Positions 26,401 through 35,035 of a stretch of 64,000 nt of DNA are shown here, in pieces. Location of the stretch: assembly GCF_963678635.1 (NCBI RefSeq), contig NC_087066.1:65819277-65883276 (forward strand), read 5' to 3'. The translations under genes and the position numbers were made by a program. The notes under the pieces were generated by a model. The model was not told the origin of the DNA. It did no database searches and saw nothing but the letters and a program-made list of their open reading frames with translations. How positions within the stretch are numbered: position 1 is the first letter of the stretch; each line of letters starts with the position of its first letter. Source of the stretch: Symsagittifera roscoffensis (taxonomy: Eukaryota > Xenacoelomorpha > Acoela > Convolutidae).

Positions 26401-29400
26401 TTTTATTTGAAAAAATGAACCTAATTATCTTTATTTTGCCTCATAAGAGGCAATAACAATGTATGGCTGGTGCAACTATAAACGAGTTTTCCTTATTGCA
26501 AAATTGGTTTGATAATCGAGCATAATTATTCAAGAAGCACTGATTTAGGACCAAAATGACAATTAATAAATGATACCACATTGTGTTCTGAGTTTCGTTC
26601 GGACAAAATCAATATGAGACGCAAAAGAAAGTTGAGAATCTAGGTAAACACAAAAAATTTACATGAAGGAGCATACTTGAATGTTTTACACCTCATAGAA
26701 AGATCAGAAATGGACGCACTATTATTTGATAAATTCATACTGAGCGATAATTCACTAATAATTAACCGTTTCTCTATTGCGCAGAGATCCTGATTTAAAC
26801 TTTCACGAGAACAATTTATTCCAGTTACGTTAGTATCATCCGCGAAAAGATAAAAATCATAGTTATTGAAAACTTGGGAAGGTCATTGATGTAAAATAAG
26901 AATAGGAGAGGCCCCAAAAATGAACCTTGAGGTACACCGCAATTCAAGTTTAACCAGGAGTTGGAATTTTCGATCTTGCATTTTGCATTCGTTGCTTTAG
27001 GTACCTTTCAAACCAGAGAAAATCTATATCCCTAACACCATACATTTCTAAACTTTCAAATAATTTGAAACGATCGAGGGTATCGAAGGCTTTTTCAGGT
27101 GAAGAAGAACAGATTTTTTAATAAATACTTTTATCTAGACAAATTTTTTCAGTCATTTCTACAATCGCATCAAAAATACCCTGTTTTTTACCGACGGCGA
27201 AATGTTTCACGTAAATTGAACAGGTATTTTCTTATACTCTGTTGTACAACCCTCTTTCGAAAATTTTCCTCCAGCTGGTAAAAACAGATATGGGACTGTA
27301 ATTTTTAACATCAAGCTTCGATCCCTCTTCAAAGGATCCCGCTTGGGTCAAAAAAAGTGATAAAGAATTCCGTTTACAAAATTAGCGATAAGCTTTCTCA
27401 AAGTGGGTACAGTTTGTGCACGGCAAGCTTAAATAATTAAACTGTTAATTTCATCTACGTCAGATGTTTTATTCTGCATCAATGAAATAATTGAATCAAC
27501 AAGATAATTAAACTCACAGAGACTGGACTCTTCCTGCCAATGACCTTTTTTTCGCACTGGAATTTCACTAGCTAGATTAGTTCCAATTGTCGAAAAGAAG
27601 CAATCGAATTCATTGGCCATTTCAATATGTGCACATTTTCATCGACCACTTTTTCATTGTACATGTTTTAATCAAATAGAAATTAAATGAAAACAAGACT
27701 GCTCGCATATCAGAGCAAAGCCCTGAACATTCCGACTGTCCTTCTTTAATTCATAACGAATAGTTTTTGGGAAACGAAAATATTGAAAACCTTTAAATTT
27801 TGGACAATATCAAAGTGTGAAATGCTGAGTCGTACGAAAATAAGGCGCCAATCTGATTAGCTAGCCTCAATTCAATTTGAAACGATTTTGTCGAATTTGT
27901 TTCAACCCAGAGAAAATTTATATCACTAACACCATACATTTCTAAATTTTCAAATAATTTGAAACGGTCGAGGGTATCGAAGTCTTTTTCAAGTGAAAAA
28001 GATCAGATTTTTTAATAACTGTACTTTAATCTAGACACATTTTTTCAGTCATTTCTGCAATTGCATCAAAAGTACCCTGTTTTTTACCGACGCCCAAGTA
28101 ATTCACGTAAATCAAACAGTTATTTTCTTACACTCTGCTGTACATTCCTCTTTCAAAAATTTTGCTCCAGCTGGTAAGAACAGAGATGGGACTGTAATTT
28201 TTAACATCTAGCTTCGATCCCCCTTTAAACACTCCCACTCCCGCTTGGGTCAATAAAATAGTAAGGGATCCCGTTTTCCAAAAAAATCAATAAGTTTTCT
28301 CAAAAAGGGTACAGTTTCTGAACGGCAAGCTTTAATAAATAAACTGTTAATTTCTTCTACGCCAGATGTTTTATTCTGCTTCAATAAAATAATTGAATCT
28401 ACAAGATAATTAAACTCACAGAGACTGGACTCTTCCTGCCTATGACCTTTTTTTCGCACTGGAATTTCACTAGCTAGATTAGTTCCTATTGTCGAAAAGA
28501 AGCAATTGAATTCATTGGCCATTTCAATGTGTGCACATTTTCATCGAGCACATTTTCATTATTCCTGTTTTTATCAAATAGAAATGAAATGAAAACAAGA
28601 CTGCTCGCATATCAAAGTAAAGCCCTGAACATTCTGACTGTCCCTTAATTCATAACAAGCAGTTTTTGGGAAACGAAAATATTGAAAACCTATGAATTTT
28701 GGACAATATCAAAGTGTGAAATGCTGAGTCGTACGAAAATAAGGCGCCAATCTGATTAGCTAGCCTCAATTCAATTTGAAACGATTTTTTTGTGCGGGAT
28801 AATCCGCCATGCATGAATAATTCGCATTACGCTCTCAGTAATATAAATTCTTCAAAGCGCGCATAATTTAGTCCAGAACATAACATGGCCAATTTGGCAA
28901 TTTTCAAACTCCCAGAACATTACAAAAAACTAGCGCGTCAATCGCACCTCCGGTGCTACAAAATCAGGTCTTCAGAAAACAGACAAACCAAAATTCTAGA
29001 AAAATAAAAGGATTTGAGCAGTCATACTTGGACTCCAGATTTGTAACCCCTGAATGTACCCTGACAGTACCTCATTATAGGGTTGAGAAATTCAAAATCG
29101 ATAAGTTTTTTTTATATCTTAATTTTTTGACAAAAAACGAAAAAAAAATCATAAAAAACGCCATGTCTCGAAAACTAAAAGGATTTGGGCAGTTATTCTT
29201 CAACTCCAGATTTGCAACCACTGAATGTACCCTGACAGCAACTCACTATAAGGTTGAGAAATTCAAGTTCGGTCAGTTTTTATATCTAACTTTTGAAGAA
29301 AAAAAAACATGAAATGAAAAAATCATAAAAAACGCCATATCTCGAAAACCAAAAGGATTTGAGCAGTCATTCTTGGACTCCAGATTTGCAACCCCTGAAT

Positions 29401-31859
29401 GTACTCTGGCAGCACCCCACTATACGGTTGAGAAATTGAAGTTCGGTTAATTTTTTTATTTTATATCTCTAAGTTTTCTTGAGAACAAAATGAAAAAATC
29501 ATAAAAAACGCAATTTCTCGAAAGCCAAGAAGATTTGAGCAGTCATACTTAGACTCCAGAGTTGACACACCTGAATGTACCCTGACAGCACCCCACTATA
29601 GGGTTGAGAAATTGAAGTTCGGTTAAATTTTTTACATCTACGTTTTTTTCAAAAAAAAAATGAAAAAACATAAAAAACGCAATTTCTCGAAACCAAAAGG
29701 ATTTGAGCAGTCATACTTGGACGCCAGATTTGCAAACCCTGAATGTACCCTGATAGCACCCCTCTATAGGGTGGGGAAATTCAAGTTCGGTTAGTTTTTT
29801 AATATCTAAATTTTTTGGAAAAAAACTAAAAAATCACAAAAACGCAATTTCTCGCAAACCAAAGATTTGAGCAGTCACAATTGAACGCCAGATTTGCAAC
29901 TCCTGAATATACCTTGAAAGCAACCCACTATACGGTTGAGAAAATCAACATCGGTTAGTTTTTTTTTGTATCTAAGTTTTTTTATATCTATTTTTTTTTT
30001 GAAAAAAAACTATGAAAAAATCATAAAACGCCATATCTCGAAAACCAAAAGGATTTGAGCAGTCATACTTGGACTCCAAATTTGCAACCTCTGATTGCAC
30101 CCTGACAGCACTCCACTATAGTGTTCAGAAATTGAAGTTCGGTTAATTTTTTTTACATCTAAGTTTTTTGGAAAAAAAAACGCAATTTCTCGAAACCAAA
30201 AGAATTTTAGCAGTCACAATTGAACGCCAGATTTGCAACTCCTGAATGTACCCTGACAGCACCCCACTATAGGGTTGAGAAATTCAAGTTCAGTTAGTTT
30301 TTTGTATCTAAGATTTTTTATATCTAAATTTTTTTGCAAAAAAAATGAAAAAATCATAAAAAACGCCATATCTCGAAAACCAAAAGGATTTGAGCAATCA
30401 TTTTTGGACTCCAGATTTGCAACCTTTGATTGTACCCTGACAGCACTCCACTATACTGAAGAGAAATTGAAGTTCGTTTAATTATTTTTTAGCTAAATTT
30501 TTTGAAAAAAATGAAAAAATCAATGAAAACGCTATTTCTCGAAAACCAAAAGGATTTGAGCAGTCATACCAGGCCTCCAGTTTTGCAAACCCTGATTGTT
30601 CCCGGACAGCACCCCACTATAAGGTTGAGAAATTGAAGTTCGGTTAATTCTTTTTATATGTTTGAAAAAAAATCATAAAAACACCATTTCTCAAGAACCA
30701 AAAGGAATTGAGCAGTCATACTTGGACGCCAGATTTGCAACTCCTGAATATACCCTGACAGCACCCCACTATAGGGTTGAGAAATTGAAGTTCGTTTAGT
30801 TTTTTGTATCTAATTTCTTTTATATCTAAATATTTTTGGAAAAAAAAAGAAAAAGATAAAAACGCAATTTCTCGAAAACCAAAAAGATTTGAGCAGTCAT
30901 ACTTGGACGCCAGATTTGCAACCCCTGAATGTACCCTGACAGCACCTTACTATAGGGTTGAGAAATTCAATTTCGGTTAGTTTTTTAATATCCACGTGTT
31001 TTGAAAAAAAAACATAAAAACGCCATATCTCGAACAATATAAGGATTTGAGCAGTCATACTTGAACGCCAGATTTGCAACCCCTAAATGTACTTAACAGC
31101 ACCCCACTATAGAGGAATGTATAGAACGTATGTATATATAAAATTTTCAAATTTTGCAATGGCCTTGTAACAGACCAACAGACTTAAACATGAGCCAAAT
31201 GAAATTTCTTAAGCATTTTAACCTACGGTATAGCTTAAACGTGCAAAAAAATTTTCGTTAAATATGCAAAAAAAAAATACGTTGAAAAAACTAAAACAGG
31301 CAAAAATAGGGAATTCTTAAACACGTCAACATAGGGACTTCTTAAACATGTATCACGTGAAACGCCAATTAAATAATAGATAGATAATCACAGGAAAAAT
31401 ATCTTTTTAAATTTGAACTCAGGAAGTGGATATCTTCAATGGGGTATAAAAAATTTTGTCGAAAACTATTCTTTCGATCGCCGAAAATTGACTTTTCGAT
31501 CGCCGAAAAAAACTACACCGAGCATAAATATTTTGTTTTCTTCGAAAGTCGGAACAAAAAATGATTATATAATACCTTACAACTCACACGTTAATCGATC
31601 CCCTTGTTTTTCAATTAGTCTCTCTTAATATTGGTGTAACAAGCAAACCTTCTGAGAGCTCATTGAGTAGTTTATTCTCCGCTTCGTTAGCTCGGTTGTG
31701 TTTCAGCGGCGGCTCCTCCACCATCTTCACAATAGCAATGCTCAAGTTCACCCTCATAGCATAAACGAGTGCAAACCCAATCCAGCCCAGAAGAGCCAGG
31801 CTGAATCTGGTTGAAGGCCATTTCGGATAACTCTTGTTATTGCCGTCACTTCCCATCAT
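8165..31859 (-). CDS. SLC17A: SLC17-family anion transporter (sialin / vesicular-type), nine exons, complete
   Basis: The exons on the minus strand are 31859-31649, 23855-23679, 23498-23384, 21956-21772, 20053-19911, 18443-18239, 17149-16994, 15998-15858 and 8406-8165. All splice phases agree, giving 1575 coding bases and 524 residues, the usual family length. SLC17 proteins are 12-helix major-facilitator carriers of organic anions (sialic acid, glutamate, nucleotides) or phosphate in lysosomal, vesicular or plasma membranes. Family marks are the helix-1 motif YAMRVNLS with Arg36, GAFYYGYMIMQIPGG, the GLFEAVTFP helix-4 motif, NHLDLSPQHAGTLFG, and ITNTFATMSGF near the end. Helix 4 keeps Glu178, but the family's other charged Glu is Met174 and its His is Thr186. 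A serine/glycine-rich stretch opens exon 6. The substrate cannot be told from sequence; it is closer to sialin/NaPi-like members than to any single human paralogue. Intron 1 is about 7.8 kb and repeat-filled. Confidence 0.93.
8549..9030 (-). repeat. R1 repeat, inverted and rearranged copy
   Basis: The R1 right end (AACAAGACTGCTCG) starts at 8549 and R1 left-half sequence, inverted, resumes near 8810. The middle (about 8600-8800) does not match. The far end is lost where the segmental duplication begins. It lies in SLC17 intron 8. Confidence 0.55.
8929..10163 (+). repeat. segmental duplication A, copy 1
   Basis: About 1.24 kb matches 10849-12091 almost base for base, with a few substitutions and small indels such as one near 11365. 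Both copies lie in intron 8 of the SLC17 gene in the same orientation, separated by duplication B. The high similarity suggests a recent event. A short open frame with a GPCR-like segment lies near the right end of both copies. Confidence 0.85.
10165..10845 (+). repeat. segmental duplication B, copy 1
   Basis: This segment, starting GAAACTTATAGGCTAACAAC, matches 13973-14650 closely and 24270-24470 partly. It contains SINE-type sequence, including the truncated GAGGAGAATTTGCACTTCGC palindromic core near 10760. Confidence 0.8.
10849..12091 (+). repeat. segmental duplication A, copy 2
   Basis: This is the second copy of the 8929-10163 segment. To the right of 12091 the two diverge abruptly: copy 1 continues into duplication B while copy 2 continues an open frame to 12327. 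Confidence 0.85.
11983..12327 (+). pseudogene. 114-codon open frame with a possible GPCR helix-5-like segment
   Basis: The frame includes KPYFAVIANSIFHFYVPRII, which looks like the Tyr/Phe-rich, Pro-containing fifth helix of an aminergic-type receptor, followed by a charged stretch (DEKQANIRREFRDDS) like a third intracellular loop. The same frame is open upstream, after an in-frame TAG, back to an acceptor-like TTACAG. Duplication copy 1 carries the same peptide near 10070-10165. The resemblance is by eye only, and no seven-helix gene is present. It may be a decayed exon carried inside the duplication or coincidence. Confidence 0.25.
13065..13345 (-). repeat. SINE-like element with tRNA-like head
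   Basis: It has the family core GAGGCGAAGCTGAGCTTCGC at about 13070. On the minus strand near 13240-13175 is a tRNA-like segment with GCGCAGATGCGAGGACAGAG and a B-box-like GGATCGAATCC. It sits in SLC17 intron 8. Confidence 0.6.
13973..14650 (+). repeat. segmental duplication B, copy 2
   Basis: It matches 10165-10845 with few differences over about 680 bp. Its right part is the left end of a SINE-like element that continues, after an R1 insertion, at 15206. Confidence 0.8.
14564..15330 (+). repeat. SINE-like element interrupted by an R1 insertion
   Basis: Sequence from 14564 (CACAGAGGAGAATTTGC) to about 14774 matches the left half of the 43596-44030 element. Sequence from about 15206 (AATAGTCTGTGTTAAAATCC) matches its right part. 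The block between them, 14775-15205, is an inverted R1 copy, so R1 inserted into, or recombined with, an older SINE-like element. Confidence 0.65.
14775..15205 (-). repeat. R1 repeat, inverted copy
   Basis: It matches 5836-6360 on the opposite strand, including the left end with palindrome ACTTTCG-TTA-CGAAAGT and GTCGGAACAA at the right border. The other end is shortened. Confidence 0.65.
15858..15998 (-). CDS. SLC17A: SLC17 exon 8 (helices 10-11)
   Basis: Acceptor TTTCAG|TG and donor TTTG|GTAACT. It encodes a hydrophobic helix followed by NHLDLSPQHAGTLFG, which corresponds to the highly conserved N-x-x-D-(I/L)-x-P-x-x-A-G motif of SLC17 carriers. Confidence 0.93.
16994..17149 (-). CDS. SLC17A: SLC17 exon 7 (helices 8-9)
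   Basis: Acceptor CACTATAG|GC and donor CTGG|GTAAGG. It encodes LLCALPWAFCFMVTQLVSYI and the cytosolic basic run before TRIRRINGLIGALTPALFLG, matching the family's VRKIxNxIG segment. Confidence 0.92.
17720..17810. other. GC-rich block within SLC17 intron 6
   Basis: A short G/C-rich run (GGGGGACCCTCTGGG, then GGGAGGGGTAGTCGGCGCCC) stands out from the AT-rich intron. A looser relative lies at about 18945-18995. I cannot assign it a function. Confidence 0.35.
18239..18443 (-). CDS. SLC17A: SLC17 exon 6 (serine-rich loop, helices 7-8)
   Basis: Acceptor TTACAG|CCTGTT, phase 0. The first 23 residues are rich in Gly and Ser (GGSSSSSGSSSS), encoded by imperfect trinucleotide repeats, before the family's LPWRKVFSSTPMWAIICAHF. 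The donor AACG|GTGGGT is preferred over a second GT four bases on, because it restores the NG-L junction with exon 7. Confidence 0.9.
18560..18760. repeat. dispersed repeat shared with 47640-47800
   Basis: Both places carry GTGAACCAAAA..TTTCGTATGTC followed by GGCCCAGCTAAA(A/G)CTGGAG, a short inverted pair (CAGCT/AGCTG), plus the SINE-family core (GTGGAGCTTCGCACC here). It lies in SLC17 intron 5. Confidence 0.55.
19911..20053 (-). CDS. SLC17A: SLC17 exon 5 (helix 6 and start of the central loop)
   Basis: Acceptor GCTTTAG|GTGGC and donor ACACAG|GTAATT. It encodes GWPMGFYLIGSLGLLFVFYW, then the cytosolic segment with HPSIDPLELEFIQ, which matches the family's conserved pre-loop HxxIxxxExxYI pattern. 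Confidence 0.92.
20167..20695 (+). repeat. R1 repeat, full-length copy 2
   Basis: It runs from TTGTTCCGACTTTCG to GAGCAGTCTTGTT and matches 5836-6360 along its whole length, with scattered substitutions. It lies in SLC17 intron 4. Confidence 0.7.
21772..21956 (-). CDS. SLC17A: SLC17 exon 4 (helices 4-5)
   Basis: Acceptor TTTGCAG|G and donor ATCG|GTAGGG. It encodes residues about 169-229, including LVRFLMGLFEAVTFPSFTAM. In sialin the equivalent positions carry two Glu and one His; here they read Met174, Glu178 and Thr186. The rest of the motif (WVPIFEKS, GGTFGN) is family-like. Confidence 0.92.
23384..23498 (-). CDS. SLC17A: SLC17 exon 3 (helices 2-3)
   Basis: The acceptor TTTTCAG|GATACTTGG follows exon 2 in phase and the donor is CTATG|GTACGT. 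It encodes YLATVYGGKWVFSFGVAMAS and TLLTPSAAAMG, matching the GGK and LLTPxAA signatures of the family. Confidence 0.9.
23679..23855 (-). CDS. SLC17A: SLC17 exon 2 (first luminal loop, helix 2 start)
   Basis: The exon ends CCTGGAG|GTCAGT and carries SSIMGAFYYGYMIMQIPG, the strongest family signature. The left boundary at an AAG acceptor is chosen because its 2-base completion fits exon 1; the acceptor is weak. An in-frame ATG at the exon start (MSDSGSV) could serve as an alternative start, but would drop helix 1. Confidence 0.85.
24230..24480 (+). repeat. partial copy of duplication B
   Basis: Sequence resembling 10165-10360 and 13930-14150 is present (TTTTATAGGCTAACA, then TCAATTCCTCAG and GGAGTGGGCTACC), more diverged than the other two. 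It marks the older source or an earlier copy of the repeat. Confidence 0.55.
24500..24930 (-). repeat. decayed tRNA-related repeats in SLC17 intron 1 flank
   Basis: Two stretches, about 24515-24600 and 24690-24765, keep a tRNA-like order on the minus strand (for example a CACGCCC..CATCTGG block and CATTCGATCC). The right end, TTAGGTTGGAAGAAG, is shared with other SINE copies near 6420, 15335 and 55180. The region lies upstream of exon 2, in intron 1. Confidence 0.45.
26440..28525 (-). mobile_element. decayed LINE (non-LTR retrotransposon) reverse transcriptase fragment
   Basis: Reading leftward on the minus strand, 28522-28250 encodes the region before the polymerase domain (ANEFNCFFSTIGTNLASE and QNKTSGVEEINS). 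About 27095-27000 encodes KAFDTLDRFKLFESLEMYG. About 26960-26880 encodes CGVPQGSFLGPLLFLFYIND. After a frameshift, 26860-26760 gives LFADDTN, the catalytic FADD box, and about 26650-26590 gives YLDSQLSFASHIDFV. These are the ordered hallmarks of jockey/CR1-like elements. Frameshifts, internal stops and a tandem duplication show it is dead. It lies in SLC17 intron 1, on the same strand. Confidence 0.88.
27011..27903. repeat. tandem duplication within the LINE, copy 1
   Basis: The segment from CCAGAGAAAATCTATATC to about 27903 repeats at 27906-28795 with modest divergence. Each copy carries the KAFDTLDR-type region, the pre-polymerase region and an R1 right-end fragment (27688 and 28592), so an R1 piece was already next to the LINE before duplication. 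Confidence 0.75.
27906..28795. repeat. tandem duplication within the LINE, copy 2
   Basis: This is the second copy of the unit. It keeps a longer open pre-polymerase frame (28250-28522) than copy 1 (27429-27620). Confidence 0.75.
28930..31115. repeat. satellite array, about 13 units averaging about 168 bp
   Basis: Each unit has the order TCTCGAAAACCAAAAGG, ATTTGAGCAGTCAT, CCAGATTTGCAACCCCTGA, TGTACCCTGACAGCACC, CACTATAGGGTTGAGAAATT, then a T-rich and an A-rich run. The GAGCAGTCA anchor recurs near 29029, 29189, 29361, 29539, 29706, 29870, 30058, 30209, 30391, 30558, 30711, 30891 and 31049, a spacing of 151-188. Units are diverged and have length-variable A/T runs. The array sits in SLC17 intron 1. 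The same family appears at 35770-36470, 51060-51180 and 52080-54230. Confidence 0.9.
31385..31560 (-). repeat. R1 fragment (left end, inverted)
   Basis: It contains the R1 segment ending CTTCGAAAGTCGGAACAA, with an internal small duplication of TTTCGATCGCCGAAAA. It begins about 90 bases downstream of the SLC17 first exon's donor, inside intron 1. Confidence 0.55.
31649..31859 (-). CDS. SLC17A: SLC17 exon 1 (start, transmembrane helix 1)
   Basis: It begins ATG ATG (MMGSDG) and ends at TCAGAAG|GTTTGC with a 1-base overhang. Residues about 18-46 form helix 1 and hold the conserved YAMRVNLS, whose Arg is required for transport in sialin. Either of the two adjacent ATGs could be used. Confidence 0.9.
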
Positions 31860-32599
31860 TACTATCCTACCCGAAAAACGGACTCCAAGAATTCGGCTGG
31901 TTCTTATGCAGCCACCAGTAGCTGCAGTCTATAACGCTTGATGAACGACAATGCTGATAACAATCGTTCCCATTTTGAATTAATATCAAAGACCATCAAT
32001 CATTTTTCTGCAAAAAACAGACAGTTTTCAATTTGAACAAAAAGCATAAGACGGGAGACAACTTACGCCATTAAAAATTAAAATAAGGTCTTTCATAAGA
32101 TAATTGTTTTAACGGGAACTTTTTTACCAACTAAAACAATCATGTCAGTGACATTTTTTTTGAAACGATCAACCAAGATTCTTTTGCGAAGTATGCGAAC
32201 AGCGGAAAAACTGAGCAAAACAATGCAGAGAAAATTAGAGCAAGCTTTTCCTATATGCCAAAGTAGCGCCGGAAGTGTTCTGACTGTCTAAATTGTTTTA
32301 GTCTGGTCTGGTCAAAGAACGGTATAGCAAAAGTACTGTCTTGAGAGCATTAAGATATGCAGAAGGTCTGGCTGCTAAAACAACTAGCCTCGTGATTGAA
32401 ATTGGCGAACTAATTCGAATCATGAGGCAAAAAATTCGAATCATGAGGCAATGCGGAAGTTGACTTTAATTCACTTTTAAAACATCAAAATTCTGGGCGT
32501 ATAATTTTACAAGAAAATCACCATTAAATTGTCACCGTAAGGTTTCAGCTTTTTTGAAATAACTAATGCTGATAATATCAAAACTTTTCAGATTTCCAG

Positions 32600-32893
32600 A
32601 TGGTGTTAAGAATGACTACTACCGGCCAATATCCAAAAGATATTCAAACTAGGGCCGTAACTAACAACCAAATTATCATTCATCAATCGGGACTCGAAGT
32701 AGGAAATCAAGTGCTTCAGAGTACTACAATACCGCGCAAAACCATTACCTTACATGCAGTAAGACTCGAGAAAATCATTTTTCAGCGACACCGACACATT
32801 TACAAAGATCTTCTGCGATCTGAATTCTGTGACAAGCTGGCAAAGGAAAAGTTCGAATGTGGAACAAATTTAGATTGGAAAAATTGTCAATGA
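32600..32893 (+). CDS. 97-codon open frame, unknown, doubtful
   Basis: It begins ATG (MVLRMTTTGQYPKD) and ends TGA. Its base composition is less AT-biased than its surroundings and it has no low-complexity run. Two acceptor-like CAG sites precede it (TTTTCAG and TTTCCAG). I recognise no domain and see no neighbouring exon, so it may be a chance frame or a relic. Confidence 0.2.
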   Translation: MVLRMTTTGQYPKDIQTRAVTNNQIIIHQSGLEVGNQVLQSTTIPRKTITLHAVRLEKIIFQRHRHIYKDLLRSEFCDKLAKEKFECGTNLDWKNCQ

Positions 32894-33159
32894 ATAAGTT
32901 GTCCTGGTCAAATCGACGTGTAACCATCAGATCTATCGGCCAACGAAAACTGACTGCATTAAGTTAATAGCTTATTGTTCCCTCACATCCATGCAAAAAA
33001 TATATGCCAAAACCAGGCGTAAAAATTGTGAAAAACTGCATAATATTTCATACTTCTCACATATAGCTTCTCACTTATTGCGATGCAAAAATGAATGACT
33101 ATCACTACTTGTACATGAACCGACAAATTGACAAATCAAAATTTAAAAAATTAAGAAAA

Positions 33160-33620
33160 TAGCAAAAAAAATCCAAACTCTTGGAACTGAATTACCTGCA
33201 CCTTTGGAAAATTTACAAACACAAGCGAAGCGAAGGTTTGCACTACGTGCGATACAACACATACATAGCATGACATACTAACCGACAGCAATAGAGATGA
33301 AAGCCGCCGTAAAAACACCGAAACAATTGATCTACCATACATGTTCTTTCATTTATCTTGATTTTGTCTTGAAAATAGATTAATTTTGAAGCAATGTATC
33401 AGGAAGTAAGAAAATTGAATGTTAAACAAGCATCAAAACAAAATCTACAAACCGGTAATAAAGCCGACAATTCCGCACGATTCCCCGAAAATTTTCAAAT
33501 TAAGAAAAGTTATTAGGTCCTCCTTAAAAACATTTAGATACAAGTTTTTTTGCTCCTCAAAAAGAAGCCTCTAAGCCGATATAGTAAGGCCGAAACCTGG
33601 TAATCCGAATAAAGAGAAAC
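33160..33620 (-). repeat. composite SINE-like repeat fragment
   Basis: It has the family core (GCGAAGCGAAGGTTTGCAC, near 33218) and, at its right, the AAGCCGATATAGTAAGGCCG and AAACCTGGTAATCCGAAT block shared with 40870-41340. It lies in the spacer upstream of the SLC17 gene. Confidence 0.5.
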
Positions 33621-34119
33621 CAAAGAAAAAAATAATAAAAAAAATGTATATACTGAAATCGGAGTTGGTTAACTTACAACCACCATAAAATAAATTTAGA
33701 ACGGGCACATAAAATGGAGACATGCTCAAAAAAATTGTCATTTCGTTGACGAAAGTATAGATGGAGAAGAAAACCAATTTCAATCGATCAAGAAAAAAGC
33801 TATTCAAGGAAAAAACCAAAACCCGATTGCAACAACCTTATCGCAAGGTTGATTATCTTATCAACAACCTGATTGCAAACAAAATCATTAAATTAAAAAT
33901 TTTGATCTCCATTCATTGCTCTCTTCAGACAAAAAGAATGAAAAAAGACTCATAAATATATTGTGTTAAAATCTTAGATGTGAAATTTTCTTGGAACAAA
34001 AACTCCCACCATTACAGGAAAACAGAAAAACTCCCAAACGGAGCTTCGCAAACATAGCATTGTGAGCGAGTTGACCGATAATGAGACGGAAGCCATTACA
34101 TCGATTATAAAAGTAGCAA

Positions 34120-34510
34120 TTGGACACAGAGGCGAAGCTGCGCTCTATCAAGTAGCAAAGCAGCTCTATCAAGTGAAATAAGAAAAAGTAGAAATAAGCC
34201 TCGAATTAGCGAAAACTCGGCTGCGTCTAGGATTCGAATCTGCGACCTACTGCTACCAAAAGATTTTGAGTCTCACGCACTATCCACTCAGCCACGTAAG
34301 CTTGACAAACGACAAACACTAGTTAAGAATGAAGCAGCTACATATGCTAATCAATTACCAATGCAATTCAGCAAAGTGGGCACCAAATACAAATAGACTT
34401 ATCTTTGCAAGTAATCATTTGGAATATAAGAACCTGAAGGCATCTAAACTAAATTTGCATGTATTAAACCGAAAACCATTTAAAAAAATTATGTATAGAT
34501 TATGCATTTG
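34120..34510 (-). repeat. SINE with tRNA-Leu(CAA)-like head
   Basis: On the minus strand 34300-34222 resembles a decayed tRNA-Leu: an A-box-like GTGGCTGAGTGG, an anticodon loop CTCAAAA with CAA, a variable arm, and a B-box-like GATTCGAATCC. Acceptor pairing is poor and no CCA follows, so it is a SINE head and not a working tRNA gene. The GAGGCGAAGCTGCGC core is at 34130, and the flank matches 54600-55050. Confidence 0.75.
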
Positions 34511-34944
34511 AAAAACATTCCGAGATATATTGAGTTAGAAAACTTCTGAAATCGAGTTTTCATTTTTGTTATGTTGTTTAAATCCAATCACTTTTTTCGC
34601 AAGCGTAAAAATGCCAAAACTACATCTGCAAACAATTCATATTTGTCTCAAATGACGTGCAATTTGAGAGAAAAATTTCGCCAAACACAATAGCCAGCGT
34701 AAAATAAGCATTCAAAAATTATCGAGCAGGAACTAAGCAGACAAAATAAGATATCAGTTGAACTGAAAACAAAACTGATATCATGAAAAATTGAAATAAT
34801 AATAGTAAAAATTCCTTAAATCACAAGAAAAGTTATTTATTATGCTTGCTTTTTGTGCACATCCTTGATGCGACGAAGACAACAAAAAAGCATACGCATA
34901 CTAACGATATGCCTACCGTTATTTGTTCAAGCGAAAAACTTCAG

Positions 34945-35035
34945 TTGCTGAAGAACAGGTCCTGGCCGGATTCGAACTCTTGGTCTTTGTTGTCATAAAC
35001 ACGGACCTTACCTCTGCACTTATGTGCAGAACAAC
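34945..35035 (-). repeat. tRNA-derived SINE head
   Basis: On the minus strand it reads GCAGAGGTAAGGTCCGTG, then CCAAGAGTTCGAATCCGGCC, an A-box and B-box order typical of a tRNA-derived promoter. The same head type is found at 41545-41640 and 49230-49315. It ends near a GCACATAAGTGC palindrome. Confidence 0.6.

Noticed and set aside
34222-34300. A working tRNA-Leu gene
   Set aside because: The acceptor stem does not pair well, the T-stem is weak, and the sequence recurs at 54.7 kb with the same repeat flanks, so it is a SINE head.
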